A DNA stretch of 64,000 nt. Source: Paludisphaera mucosa. Lineage in GTDB: Bacteria; Planctomycetota; Planctomycetia; Isosphaerales; Isosphaeraceae. The notes beneath the pieces are model-generated. The model did not search any database and was not told the origin of the DNA. It saw only the letters and a program-made list of their open reading frames with translations. The DNA lies in assembly GCF_029589435.1 (NCBI RefSeq), contig NZ_JARRAG010000002.1, forward strand, positions 1,178,001-1,242,000. The letters run 5' to 3'. A program made the translations under genes and the position numbers. This document shows positions 44,583 to 52,927 of this stretch, one piece after another (the stretch's first letter is position 1; each line of letters begins with the position of its first letter).

Positions 44583-46931
44583 TCAGGGGGCGGCCGGCTT
44601 CGTCGCTTCGCGCCGTTCCAGTTCGGCGAGGGCGGCCCGCTCGGTGGCGGTGCGGGGGCCGCGTTCCTTGATCTTGCGGAGCATGGCCGCGGCCTCGTCG
44701 ACGCGGCCGGCCAGGAGCCGGTCCAGGGCCACCCAGCATTGCGCCTCGGACCGGTCGCGATCGTCGGGCGCGGCGTCCAGGAGGGCCTCCGAAGTCAGGT
44801 CGCCGCGGAGGTATTCGATCACCGGGTACGGCCAGCCCCCCTCCTCGGCCTCCTCGGCGGCCTCGTCCAGCAGGGCCCTGGCCGCGGCGTGGTCCTTGGC
44901 CCTCGTCGCGGCGAGGCTGCCGACGATCGCGGCGTCGATGGGATCGCGGCCCCTCCAGCCCGTCGCCTCGATCGTCTCGCGGGCGTCGGCGACGGCCTCG
45001 GGGCGACCGGCGGCGAACCGCGCCAGGACCTTCGCGAATCGCACCTCGGGGCCGGTGCCCCGGCGCACCGCCGCGTCGAAGTCGGCGGCGGCCCCGTCGT
45101 GGTCCTTCAGCAAGGACCGGGAGATCCCGCGGCATTGGTAGGCATAGGCGTCCTCGGGGTCGAGGCGGATCGCCGCGTCGAAGTCGACGATCGCGCCGGC
45201 GTCCTGGCCCTTGTTGCCCATCGCCTTTCCCCGCTCGCGATAGGCCTCAGCGAAATTCGGTTCGAGACGGATCGCGACGTCGAAGTCGGCGATCGCCTTG
45301 TCGTACTCCTCCTTCCTGGACCGGACATGGCCGCGGTACAGGTAGGCCTGTGGGTCGTCCGCATCGAGTCGCAGGGCCTGGTCGAGGTCGGCGAGGGCTC
45401 CATCGTCGTCCCGGAGCTTGAAGCGGATCCAGCCGCGGGCGACGAGGGCCTTCGCGTCTTCAGGATTGCGGCGCAAGACCTCGTCATAGTCGCCGAGCGC
45501 CTCGGCGTACATACCCTTGCCGAGCCGGAGGGCGCCGCGTTCGGCGTGGGCGTCGACGATCGCGGGATCGAGCCGGATGGCGGCGTCGTAGTCGCTGAGG
45601 GCCCCGTCCGGGTCCGATCGCTCGACCCGGAGCTTCGCCCGATTGGCGTAGACCGCCGCCGACTCGGACCCGAGCCGGATCGCCTCGTTCAAGTCGGCGA
45701 GCGCGGCGTCGTACAACTCCCTCGTAAAGCGGACGTAGCCGCGAAACGCGTAGGCGTCGGGGCCCGTAGGGTCGGCCGCGATCGCCGCATCGCAATCGGC
45801 GATCGCGCCGTCGAGGTCGCCCTCGTCCTGCCGAGCGTAGGCTCGTCCGACGAGGGCGGCGGGGTCGCCGGGCCGGAGCCGCAAGGCCTCGCCATAGTCG
45901 GCGATCGCCTTATCGCGGTCTTTCATCGCCGAATGGGTCGCGGCTCGATGAAAGAAGGAGTCGGGATCGTGCGGCGCGCGGCGGATCGCCTCATCGTAGT
46001 CGGCGAGGGCTTCGCCCGGCCGGCCCTTGCGGATGCGGATGCCGGCGCGTTCGGCATAGACGCCCGGGAGGTCGGGTTCCAACTCGACGGCCCGATCGTA
46101 GTCGGCGAGCGCGCCGTCCAGGTCCGACCTCTCGGCGCGGATGCGGGCCCGATTGCCGAAGACGGCAGCGTCCCTGGTCCCGAGGCGGACGGCCTCGTCG
46201 TAGTCGGCGACCGCCGCCTCCGCCTCGCCCTTCTGCCGGCGGGCGAAGCCGCGGAGGGCGTAAATGGACGCGTCGGTCGCGCCGAGGCGGATCGCCTCAT
46301 CGCAATCCGCGATCGCACCATCTTGATCGCCCTGAAAGCCGCGGATCACGGCTCGTCGGACGCGCGCCCCGGCGAGATCGGGGCCGAGGCGGATCGCCTC
46401 GTCATAGTCGGCGAGGGCCTTGTCACGCTCGTCCTTCGCAGCCCAGGAGAGGCCGCGGCCGTACCAGGCCGCCGCGGATTCCGGGTCGAGGCGGAGGGCC
46501 TCGGAGAAGTCGGCGACGGCCTCGTCGTACTCCTTGCGCAGGAGCCGGACGCCGCCGCGGCGCGTGAAGAGCCGGCCGTCTTCGGGCTTCAGGCGGATCC
46601 GTTCGGTGTAGACGGCGACGGCCTCGGCCAGGGGGACGACGTCGCCCGCCTTCGCCCACCCCTCGGGGCCGCCGCCCTCGGCGACGAGGCGGAGCCGCCC
46701 GCCGTCGACGCGATCGATCGTGTGAGCGATCAGGGCCCGCCGTCGCTCGTCCTGGGACGGCATCGCGCCCGCCGCCCCGTCGGCCTGCAGCTCGGCCCCG
46801 TCCTCCAGGACCACGACCTGGCCCACGCGGGCGTCCCGCGCCTCCTCCGCCCCGGCGATCGGGCACGCGGTGAGGATCGCGGCGCAGACCGCGACCGACG
46901 ACCAAGCTGCAAGCGGCCTTCGCGCGGGCAT
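44583..46931 (-). CDS. Secreted protein of 15 tetratricopeptide repeats
   Basis: 782 residues. A signal peptide (SSVAVCAAILTACPIAGAEE) and a short N-terminal domain (VGQVVVLEDGAELQADG; LRLVAEGGGPEGWAKAGDVV) precede 15 tandem 34-residue TPRs from about 119 to 628, each close to the consensus W/Y-x-GRG...A-x-ADYDEAIRLDP. The 150-residue C-terminal part is helical without clear TPR motif (ARETIEATGWRGRDPIDAAI; ALLDEAAEEAEEGGWPYPVI). TPRs bind other proteins; a periplasmic scaffold is likely. The very regular spacing shows recent tandem expansion. A degraded relative with the same N- and C-terminal domains lies immediately upstream (47060-49362), so this is one of a duplicated pair. No ligand can be inferred. 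Confidence 0.9.
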   Translation of the reverse strand: MPARRPLAAWSSVAVCAAILTACPIAGAEEARDARVGQVVVLEDGAELQADGAAGAMPSQDERRRALIAHTIDRVDGGRLRLVAEGGGPEGWAKAGDVVPLAEAVAVYTERIRLKPEDGRLFTRRGGVRLLRKEYDEAVADFSEALRLDPESAAAWYGRGLSWAAKDERDKALADYDEAIRLGPDLAGARVRRAVIRGFQGDQDGAIADCDEAIRLGATDASIYALRGFARRQKGEAEAAVADYDEAVRLGTRDAAVFGNRARIRAERSDLDGALADYDRAVELEPDLPGVYAERAGIRIRKGRPGEALADYDEAIRRAPHDPDSFFHRAATHSAMKDRDKAIADYGEALRLRPGDPAALVGRAYARQDEGDLDGAIADCDAAIAADPTGPDAYAFRGYVRFTRELYDAALADLNEAIRLGSESAAVYANRAKLRVERSDPDGALSDYDAAIRLDPAIVDAHAERGALRLGKGMYAEALGDYDEVLRRNPEDAKALVARGWIRFKLRDDDGALADLDQALRLDADDPQAYLYRGHVRSRKEEYDKAIADFDVAIRLEPNFAEAYRERGKAMGNKGQDAGAIVDFDAAIRLDPEDAYAYQCRGISRSLLKDHDGAAADFDAAVRRGTGPEVRFAKVLARFAAGRPEAVADARETIEATGWRGRDPIDAAIVGSLAATRAKDHAAARALLDEAAEEAEEGGWPYPVIEYLRGDLTSEALLDAAPDDRDRSEAQCWVALDRLLAGRVDEAAAMLRKIKERGPRTATERAALAELERREATKPAAP

Positions 46932-47597
46932 GATCCGGCTCCTCTCGCGTCATCCTCACCGTGGCGAGATGAAGATATCGCAAAGCGCCGCCCGGCCGCC
47001 TTCGAAAAATTACCGATCTTACTGGGTTCGGCATCGGAGGGCGGGCGGCTTCACGTTCGTCATGCCGCATCGTCTCTGGGGGCGGCCGGCTTCGGCTCGT
47101 CCTGCTTTTCCGGCTCGGCGACGGCGAGGACGGACTGCGGGTATCTCGGCGAGCCCCGGTCGTGGATCCATCGAAAGTTCGCGCGGGCCTCGTCGATGCG
47201 GCCTTTCAGGTGCCGATCGAAGCCGAGGCGGCAGCGAAACTCCGTCTCCTGGTCGGCGTCGGCCGCCAGGGCGAGGAGGGCCTTCTCGTCGATCTCGCCC
47301 CGGTCGCAGCGGACGACGGGACGGGGCCCGAGCGACCGTTCGGCCTTGCGGTCGGCCGCGTCGAGCATCGCCCGAGCCGCGTCGGCCTGGCCGATCCGAC
47401 GCCGACAAGGCGGCCGAGGGGCGCCGCGTAGGTCGAGATCGCGCTCTTCCAGCCGTCGGCCCGGATCGTCGCGCGGGCGTCGTCGAGGACCTCGGCCCGA
47501 CCCTGCGAAAGCGCCACAAGCGTCTTGCCGTACTGCGGGCGGTCGACCCTTCGGCGACGACCCAGTGCCAGGGCCCGTTCGCTTGCTTGACGTCTTA

Positions 47598-47614
47598 GAA
47601 ACTATCTCAGAACC
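47598..47614 (+). repeat. Left terminal inverted repeat of the IS element
   Basis: GAAACTATCTCAGAACC, exact reverse complement of the right end at 49107-49123. The preceding TTA (47595-47597) is the left copy of the target duplication. Confidence 0.9.
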
Positions 47615-47723
47615 TCGCAATGCATTGGGCTGCCCCATCGCATGCGCATCATGTTAGCATCAGGGCTGGTTCTGCGCGGCCCGGGTCCGCAGAGTTTCCT
47701 CGTTAGGCGGCGGAGGCCCTCTC

Positions 47724-48164
47724 GTGGACCGATGGCTTCTCGAACACGACTGCGATGAGGAGATCTACACGCTGCCTACGGCCGATGACACCGAGATCGA
47801 GCGGGTGGTCGGCATGTTCGACGGGCGGCGCACGTTCTATTGCTGCCTCTCCGACACCGGCGACGAAAGCTGCCTCTGGTGCGTCGGCGAGCCTGACCGG
47901 CGGCTCATCGAAGGGCGGCTCATCGAAGGGGGCAACGTCCGCCACTTCGTCCTCCGCCATCGGCTCGGCGGGGGCCGAGTCGCCGATCCGCTGCGACACG
48001 GTGCCGGTCCGGCCGATGTGGTCGAGGTCGCCCCGTCCGATGTGTTCACACCCGCGGAGGTTTTATCGATCTTCCGGGCCTTCCACCGTCGTAGGGAGAT
48101 CCCGAGCGACTGCGAGGTGGTGGACGGCGTACGCCTCTTTGGAGCAAATTCATTCGGGGCCTAA
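47724..48164 (+). CDS. IS passenger gene; possible Imm1-like immunity protein
   Basis: 146 residues starting at a GTG with a strong GGAGG eight bases upstream. LPTADDTEIERVVGMFDGRR, FYCCLSDTGDESCLWCVGEP, a beta-strand-rich middle and DVFTPAEVLSIFRAFHRRRE, IPSDCEVVDGVRLF give the outline of Imm1-type immunity proteins (two short helices around a sheet, glycine-rich turns, a helix ending in F-x-F/H and an acidic end). That match is by eye and weak. It is not a recognised transposition protein. A 15-base direct repeat makes RLIEG occur twice in a row (about 47898-47927), a recent duplication. No toxin gene is present. If it is an immunity protein, the IS spreads orphan immunity; otherwise its role is unknown. 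Confidence 0.7.
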   Translation: MDRWLLEHDCDEEIYTLPTADDTEIERVVGMFDGRRTFYCCLSDTGDESCLWCVGEPDRRLIEGRLIEGGNVRHFVLRHRLGGGRVADPLRHGAGPADVVEVAPSDVFTPAEVLSIFRAFHRRREIPSDCEVVDGVRLFGANSFGA

Positions 48165-48253
48165 ATGGCCTCCTAACCTTCTCCTGGGAAGGAGCGTAGA
48201 TGAGTGCATAAAACCACCTCTGCTCCGATTTCTGCACCAGGAGAAGCGCTCGA

Positions 48254-49060
48254 ATGGGACGGAACCGTCCTCAGGATAAGCCCCTCGACACAATCTGGGA
48301 AATCGACGACGAACTCTGGCGCCGCATCGAAGCGATCCTCTCGGAAGATGCTCCGCCCACGCCGAAAGTTCATGGCGGACGCCCGCGAATCAATTGGCGA
48401 GCCGCCATTGACGGGATTATCTTCCGCCTCCGCACCGGATGCCGGTGGAATAAGCTCCCCGAGCGGTTTGGCGATGACAGTTCGATCCACCGCTGGTTCC
48501 AACGATGGTGCCGCAATGGCGTCTTTGAGCGCATCTGGGCCGTGCTCGTCGAGGCGTGCGACGAATTGGGCGCTGTGAGCTGGAAATGGCAAGCAGCGGA
48601 CGGGCGGCTGGGCAAGGCCCGGTTCGGGGGGGAAGAGACGGGCCCGAACCCGACCGACCGGGCCAAGCCGGGGACGAAGCAGAGCCTGCTGGTCGAGGCC
48701 GACGGCGGCCCGCTAGCGGCCGTGATCGCCGGGGCAAACGTGCCGGATTTCAAGCTACTCGCCGAGACGCTCGAGGCGGTAGTCGTCGAGCGACCCGACC
48801 CGGGCGAAGTCGAGCAGCACGTGTGCCTGGACGCCGGCTACGACAACGAGCCGAGTCGTGAGGTCGTCGAGCGGCACAAGTACATCGGTCACATCCGTCC
48901 AGCCCGCCCGGGTCCCCGTCCGGGTCGGCGTCCCGGTCGCCGCAAGGCCCGGCGCTGGGTGGTGGAGAGGACGCTAGCGTGGCTGTCGAAGTGCCGGGCG
49001 TTGCTGGTCCGCTACGACAAACACGACGAGAACTACCTGGGGCTGATCCAACTGGCCTGA
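48254..49060 (+). CDS. IS5-family DDE transposase
   Basis: 268 residues. The N-terminal DNA-binding part (IWEIDDELWRRIEAILSEDA; GGRPRINWRAAIDGIIFRLR; TGCRWNKLPERFGDDSSIHR) is the DUF4096-type domain common in IS5 transposases. The catalytic triad can be placed as D116 (WQAADGRLGKA), D193 (CLDAGYDNEPSREVV) and E239 (RWVVERTLAWLSKCRALLVR), the last in the Y/W-x-VERT signature. Length and motifs are complete, so the enzyme is probably active. AGGAGAA lies nine bases before the ATG at 48254. Confidence 0.93.
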   Translation: MGRNRPQDKPLDTIWEIDDELWRRIEAILSEDAPPTPKVHGGRPRINWRAAIDGIIFRLRTGCRWNKLPERFGDDSSIHRWFQRWCRNGVFERIWAVLVEACDELGAVSWKWQAADGRLGKARFGGEETGPNPTDRAKPGTKQSLLVEADGGPLAAVIAGANVPDFKLLAETLEAVVVERPDPGEVEQHVCLDAGYDNEPSREVVERHKYIGHIRPARPGPRPGRRPGRRKARRWVVERTLAWLSKCRALLVRYDKHDENYLGLIQLA

Positions 49061-49106
49061 AGCCTGTTATGGTACCGGCGACTTCACCGGATTAAGGCCT
49101 CATAAC

Positions 49107-49123
49107 GGTTCTGAGATAGTTTC
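49107..49123 (-). repeat. Right terminal inverted repeat of the IS element
   Basis: GGTTCTGAGATAGTTTC, exact reverse complement of 47598-47614; followed by the second TTA of the target duplication (49124-49126). Confidence 0.9.
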
Positions 49124-49537
49124 TTAGATCCGGTGAGCGGCCTGGCGTTTGCCGCGGGCGAGGTTCTTGCCGCGCCCTCCCCGTCGTCGAAGGGCTTGCC
49201 GTCGACGCGGAGGACCGCGCCGTACTGGGTGATCAACCGCTTGCCGCCCCGGGGCCTCCTGGGGGCGGCCGCCCGCTGGGCTTCCGCCGAGGGCGTGACG
49301 AGGAGGGCGGCCGAGGCCGGCGGGAGGAGACGGACGCCGAGCGGGGACGGGCGGACGGGCATGGGCGGATCCCTCGATCAGGCGACGGGCTCTCGCCGGC
49401 ACGCGTCGGTCGTCGGATCAGCCTGATCGGATGGAGGTGGGCGGACGACGTCCTAACGGCGTTCCACGCGGCCGGTGCGCAGGGGGCGGGTCGGCTTCTT
49501 CATGACGGCCCCTTGGCGCCGAACCGCGTCAGCGGAA

Positions 49538-50434
49538 TTACGCCGCCCTCCTCGCGGCCCAGACTCGCCGCACGATGAGGATGGCGAGCAGCCCCAGCGT
49601 CAGCAGCCCGGGCACTACGCCCTCGGGGAGGGGCGACGCGAATGGCGGCGGCGGCTCGTTGACGAGGGTGTGGACGCCCATCGCCAGGAACAGGTTTCCC
49701 GATGCCAGATAGATCCCGGCCAACACCAAACCCACAGCGAACTGGACGAGCATGTAGATCGCGGGGACGCCGTGCGCCACGTTGACCGGAATGTGGATCG
49801 CGGTGAAGACGCCTTGCGACAGCACGAGGGCGACCGCGAGGCATGCCGCCGGGCGGCCGGGGAGCTTGCGGGCGGCCAGGAGATGAATCTGGGGGAAGAA
49901 GAATCCTCGGTACATGACCTCCTCGAAGAACGCGTTCCCGAGGAACTGGGCGATCCAAAGGCCGGCCGCCGCAGGCCAGGTCCCCGAGGACCACGCGGAG
50001 CTCCCGGCGAGCGGCATGCCTTGCTTCCACGCGGCGGCGGCCTGGACCGTCGTGGCGATCAGGAAGATCGCAAGCGTCCCCGCGACCCCGGCCGGCAGGC
50101 GCTTCGGATCGAGGCCCAGCGCGACCGGCCGCTGTCCGAACCCGAAGATCAGCACGCCGCCCACGAAGACGACGAGGTTGAGGACGTTCGCCGACAGGGT
50201 GAGGTTGAGGAGGCCGCCGGTCGCCTGGGCCAATCGCCAGGCGGGGTGAAACCAGCGCTGGGGATCGCGAAAGGCGAAGAAGATCAGACAGGCGTTCCCG
50301 CACGCAAGTAGCACGGCGAGGCCGAGGAGGGCCGTCGCCGGCACCGGTCGAGGCCGAGGGGTCGCCAGTGGCCAATGCAGGGGCGGCCCGCCTGGTCTCG
50401 CTTCCGTCCCGTGGCGGGCTACATCCGTCGGCAT
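49538..50434 (-). CDS. CPBP family intramembrane glutamic protease
   Basis: 298 residues with about seven membrane segments (TALLGLAVLLACGNACLIFF; VLNLVVFVGGVLIFGFG; TLAIFLIATTVQAAAAW). The ABI/CPBP active site is present: NAFFEEVMYRGFFFPQIHLL contains EExxxR, LSQGVFTAIHIPVNVAHGVP the second conserved histidine, and LFLAMGVHTLVNEP the third motif. Relatives process CAAX-type proteins or serve as bacteriocin self-immunity. The ATG at 50434 is preceded by GGAGGATCTA, an excellent ribosome-binding site; an in-frame GTG at 50449 is less likely. It stands alone between the IS-damaged TPR region and a YciI-like remnant. Confidence 0.9.
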   Translation of the reverse strand: MPTDVARHGTEARPGGPPLHWPLATPRPRPVPATALLGLAVLLACGNACLIFFAFRDPQRWFHPAWRLAQATGGLLNLTLSANVLNLVVFVGGVLIFGFGQRPVALGLDPKRLPAGVAGTLAIFLIATTVQAAAAWKQGMPLAGSSAWSSGTWPAAAGLWIAQFLGNAFFEEVMYRGFFFPQIHLLAARKLPGRPAACLAVALVLSQGVFTAIHIPVNVAHGVPAIYMLVQFAVGLVLAGIYLASGNLFLAMGVHTLVNEPPPPFASPLPEGVVPGLLTLGLLAILIVRRVWAARRAA

Positions 50435-50460
50435 TAGATCCTCCAGCACTACTGCACCAC

Positions 50461-50700
50461 TTATGCCTGATGCATCACAGGTCGGGACTCAAGGTCGAAT
50501 CCCTTGAAGTCCGCCACGCCGCCGGCTGCCATGCCGGCTTGGCCCTCCATGAACGGGCCGCCCAGCACGATCCTGCCCTGGGCGTGGCACTCTTCGTATT
50601 GGACGTGGTCCCGGAACTCGGGTTGCTCGTTGTAGGGGGGCCCCTCGACCCGCATCGGGCCTGGATTCGAAGATGCGACGTAGCAGGTGGGGCCCTCCTG
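50461..50700 (-). pseudogene. Remnant of a YciI-like gene
   Basis: Reading leftwards, this frame gives YVASSNPGPMRVEGPPYNEQ, then EFRDHVQYEECHAQGRIVLG and GPFMEGQAGMAAGGVADFKG, recalling YciI-related proteins of the form NPGPMR...EH..Y...L...G.vvlGGP. It stops at 50461, before the final strand and helix of that family, and no start codon or ribosome-binding site precedes the recognisable part. Probably a truncated fragment rather than a working gene. Confidence 0.5.
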
Positions 50701-51088
50701 GTCGAGCAGGGTTGCATACCCCTTCAAGCTGCGGCGGCGGTGCGATCGGCGACGGTGTCGTATGGCCGCGAACCGCCCCGGCATCTTCCCAGGCGGGTAT
50801 CGGGGCTGCAACCACTCGCCGTTGAAGGCGATGCGCTCCGCTCAGCACCCGACCTCCTGAGGGCGACGCCCCCGGCCCGGACTGCCGCCGGCTCGAAAAG
50901 ACGCAGGCCCGGCCTCTCACCCGCCCTGCCCTATCAACCTCCCCGGCGGCACCGCCGACCCCGCCCCTGGCGGAACGAACGCCGTGAGTGCGAACACCCT
51001 CTGAGGCAGCCCGCGATCGGCACGCACGTCCAGGCCGGTCAGCCCGCTCGTCAGATGTCGAGCGCGTCACCCCGCGGGCGCGGGCGGC
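50701..51088. other. Intergenic region, probably gene decay
   Basis: About 390 bases between the YciI-like remnant and the hydrolase gene. No reading frame with sensible composition or start. Given the IS and two pseudogenes nearby, this may be eroded coding sequence. Confidence 0.35.
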
Positions 51089-52927
51089 TCAGTTTCCCAG
51101 GTGGAGGCGCAGGATGCGTCGGACCTCGGCGGCGGCCTCGGGGGCGTCGTTGATCAGGTGGCTGCCACGGATCATGATCTCGGATTCGGCGCCCTCGACG
51201 TGGGCGCTCTCGTAGGGGACCACGCCGTCGGTCCAGAAGCGGGGCGGGGCTTCGGGGAAGAGGTTGGCGACGATCGAGTGGTAGGGGACCCCGGGGGCGA
51301 TCCGCAGCTCGGAGAGGGCGGTCAAGATCGGGCTCTCCCACTCCAGGTTGTCGATGCTGGTCGGGGGCCGGCGGCGGTACGCGGGCTGGAGCACGTCCGG
51401 CCCGTTCAGGGCGAGGACCTCGGCGTGGAGCGCCTGGGGGGCGCCGGCCCGGGAGATGAGCGACGAGCTGAGGCGGCCGACGACCTGGTTGGCCGTGTTG
51501 CTCCCGCGGTGGGGGGCGGCGACGAACACGACCCGGCGGATCGAGGGCTCGGGCTCGAAGTAGATGACGCGGGAGAGCGCCTCGCGCGTTTCGGGCGACA
51601 GGGCCACCTGCTCCAGCGGACGGGTGAGCAGGCCCTGCTCCAGCCTCCGGCCGCTGCTCTGCACGAGCTGCTTGCTCAGGACGCCGCCCAGGCTGTGGCC
51701 GACGACGACCATCTGGTCGAGGGCGGGGTCGGCGCGGCCCGGGTCGACGGCCTCGCGCAGCTCGTGGAGGGCCTGGCGGACCCGCGCGGCCGAGAACATG
51801 AGCGGGGCGCCCGTCGGATAGTACGCATACCAGAATTGATAACGCTCGCGGATGAGCGGGTCGGCCTCGAGGTCGTTGGTCATCTTCATCCAGGCGTCCG
51901 GGCTGGACCAGAGCCCGTGGACGAACAGGACCGGGATCTTGCCGGGCCGATACGGCGCGCCCATGAAGATCCCCGGCGCCGTGTTGTACGAGGTGGGCCT
52001 GAGCAGGCCGCCCCACCGGAGCTGCTGCAAGGTCGAGTTGAGGACCTGGTGGACGAGCGGCGTGGTCAGGTCCGCCGCCAGCGGCGCGGCCGGCGCGCCC
52101 GGGGCCGGGACGACGGTCGTCTCCTGGATCGGGTCGTGCAGGGCGAGCGTCGCCGGCTGGGATCGCCAGGCCCCGCCGCGGAGCGGCCCGTTCGGGGACA
52201 GGACGGCCGTCGCCGGGAGCCGGAGCCGCTCGGGCAGGAAGCGGTCGGGGACCGCCTTCCGGTCGGGGAAGCGGGTCAGCGCCACGAGCGGGACGCCCAG
52301 CCCCTCGCGGCCGACGTGGTCGATGTTCTTGACCCGGAAGTCGGCGGCGACCCAGAGCTCGTGGCAAGGGATCTCGGGGCCCCCCGGCGACCACGGGGCG
52401 ACGGCGACCCCCGAGGCGGCGAGCCGCTCCCGCCAGGCGACTTCGACCACCTCGGCCCCCGAGCCCGTCGAGCTGCGCGAGCCCGAGGCCGAGCCGCGGA
52501 CCAGTTCCTCGACCGCGTGGTCGTGCAGGTCGCAGGCCCGGAGGTAAAGCGCCGAGGGGGGATCCGCCGGCCCGGCCGAGGCCAGGGCGAACGCGGAATA
52601 GGCCGCGGCGTCGCGGAACCAGGGGAGCGCGGCGACCGGGTCGCGGCGGGCCAGGCGCGAGCCGATCGCGTCGGCCTCGTCGGCGAGCGCCAGCAGCCGC
52701 CCGGGATCGAGGACGTCCGATGCCTCGACCTGGGCCGCCGCCTGCGAATACGCGAATTCCTCCGAAGACGTCGCGGCGGCCGATCCCGGGATGCAGCCCA
52801 GGACGCGCGTATAGGCGGCCTTGATCGCGCGGGACGGCCGCTCCTTGATGCTGGGAGCGTGGCATCCCGGCGCGGAGGCCGCGCCCAGGAGGAACAGGAT
52901 GATGTGGACCCGAGATCTGGTACGCAC
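51089..52927 (-). CDS. Lipoprotein-like alpha/beta hydrolase
   Basis: 612 residues from the GTG at 52927. The N-terminus is a membrane-targeting stretch (RSRVHIILFLLGAASAPGCH) with a cysteine after small residues, a weak lipobox. The C-terminal half is an alpha/beta hydrolase: IPVLFVHGLWSSPDAWMKMT (oxyanion HG), MVVVGHSLGGVLSKQLVQSS with the nucleophile in GHSLGG, VVFVAAPHRGSNTANQVVG, and a terminal histidine in IMIRGSHLINDAPEAAAE. The layout resembles triacylglycerol lipases and PGAP1-like esterases. An ATG at 53059 with AAGGGGGC before it would add 44 residues ahead of the membrane segment and is a real alternative. Divergent from the cytochrome gene. Confidence 0.82.
   Translation of the reverse strand: MRTRSRVHIILFLLGAASAPGCHAPSIKERPSRAIKAAYTRVLGCIPGSAAATSSEEFAYSQAAAQVEASDVLDPGRLLALADEADAIGSRLARRDPVAALPWFRDAAAYSAFALASAGPADPPSALYLRACDLHDHAVEELVRGSASGSRSSTGSGAEVVEVAWRERLAASGVAVAPWSPGGPEIPCHELWVAADFRVKNIDHVGREGLGVPLVALTRFPDRKAVPDRFLPERLRLPATAVLSPNGPLRGGAWRSQPATLALHDPIQETTVVPAPGAPAAPLAADLTTPLVHQVLNSTLQQLRWGGLLRPTSYNTAPGIFMGAPYRPGKIPVLFVHGLWSSPDAWMKMTNDLEADPLIRERYQFWYAYYPTGAPLMFSAARVRQALHELREAVDPGRADPALDQMVVVGHSLGGVLSKQLVQSSGRRLEQGLLTRPLEQVALSPETREALSRVIYFEPEPSIRRVVFVAAPHRGSNTANQVVGRLSSSLISRAGAPQALHAEVLALNGPDVLQPAYRRRPPTSIDNLEWESPILTALSELRIAPGVPYHSIVANLFPEAPPRFWTDGVVPYESAHVEGAESEIMIRGSHLINDAPEAAAEVRRILRLHLGN

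Larger units (their letters stand above)
47598..49123 (+). mobile_element. IS5-family insertion sequence carrying a passenger gene
   Basis: 1526 bases bounded by perfect 17-bp inverted repeats (47598-47614 and 49107-49123) and flanked by a 3-bp direct repeat TTA (47595-47597, 49124-49126), which fits the T-N-A targets of some IS5 subgroups. It holds two rightward genes: a 146-codon passenger (47724) and an IS5-type transposase (48254). No second copy of the end sequence lies between the two, so the passenger is part of the unit. The element splits the TPR paralogue, whose flanks join sensibly when it is removed, showing that the insertion came after the gene was present here. The perfect repeats and intact transposase suggest recent activity. 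Confidence 0.85.
47060..49362 (-). pseudogene. Decayed, IS-interrupted paralogue of the adjacent TPR gene
   Basis: Reading leftwards, 49362-49127 codes for a signal-peptide-like start and GGKRLITQYGAVLRVDGKPF, matching the N-terminal domain of the neighbour. An IS element (47598-49123) breaks the frame there. The next host codons, from about 47591, give DVKQANGPWHWVVAEGST, the expected continuation. All TPRs are then missing: within about 20 codons the reading reaches the C-terminal domain (SQGRAEVLDDARATIRADGW, one frame; IGQADAARAMLDAADRKAER and HLKGRIDEARANFRWIHDRG, another). A frameshift lies near 47395-47415. So the gene has lost its repeat core, changed frame and been split by a transposon. 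GAGGGA stands before the ATG at 49362, so the start may once have been functional. Confidence 0.72.

Noticed and set aside
44555-44590. tRNA-like T-arm (GTTCGAATCC-like on the minus strand)
   Set aside because: The would-be stem beside the TTCGAAT loop does not pair, and there is no acceptor, D or anticodon arm upstream; it follows directly after a stop codon.
48165-48253. Hidden left end of a smaller IS lying between passenger and transposase
   Set aside because: The 17-base end sequence is not present here; only the outer pair at 47598 and 49107 matches.
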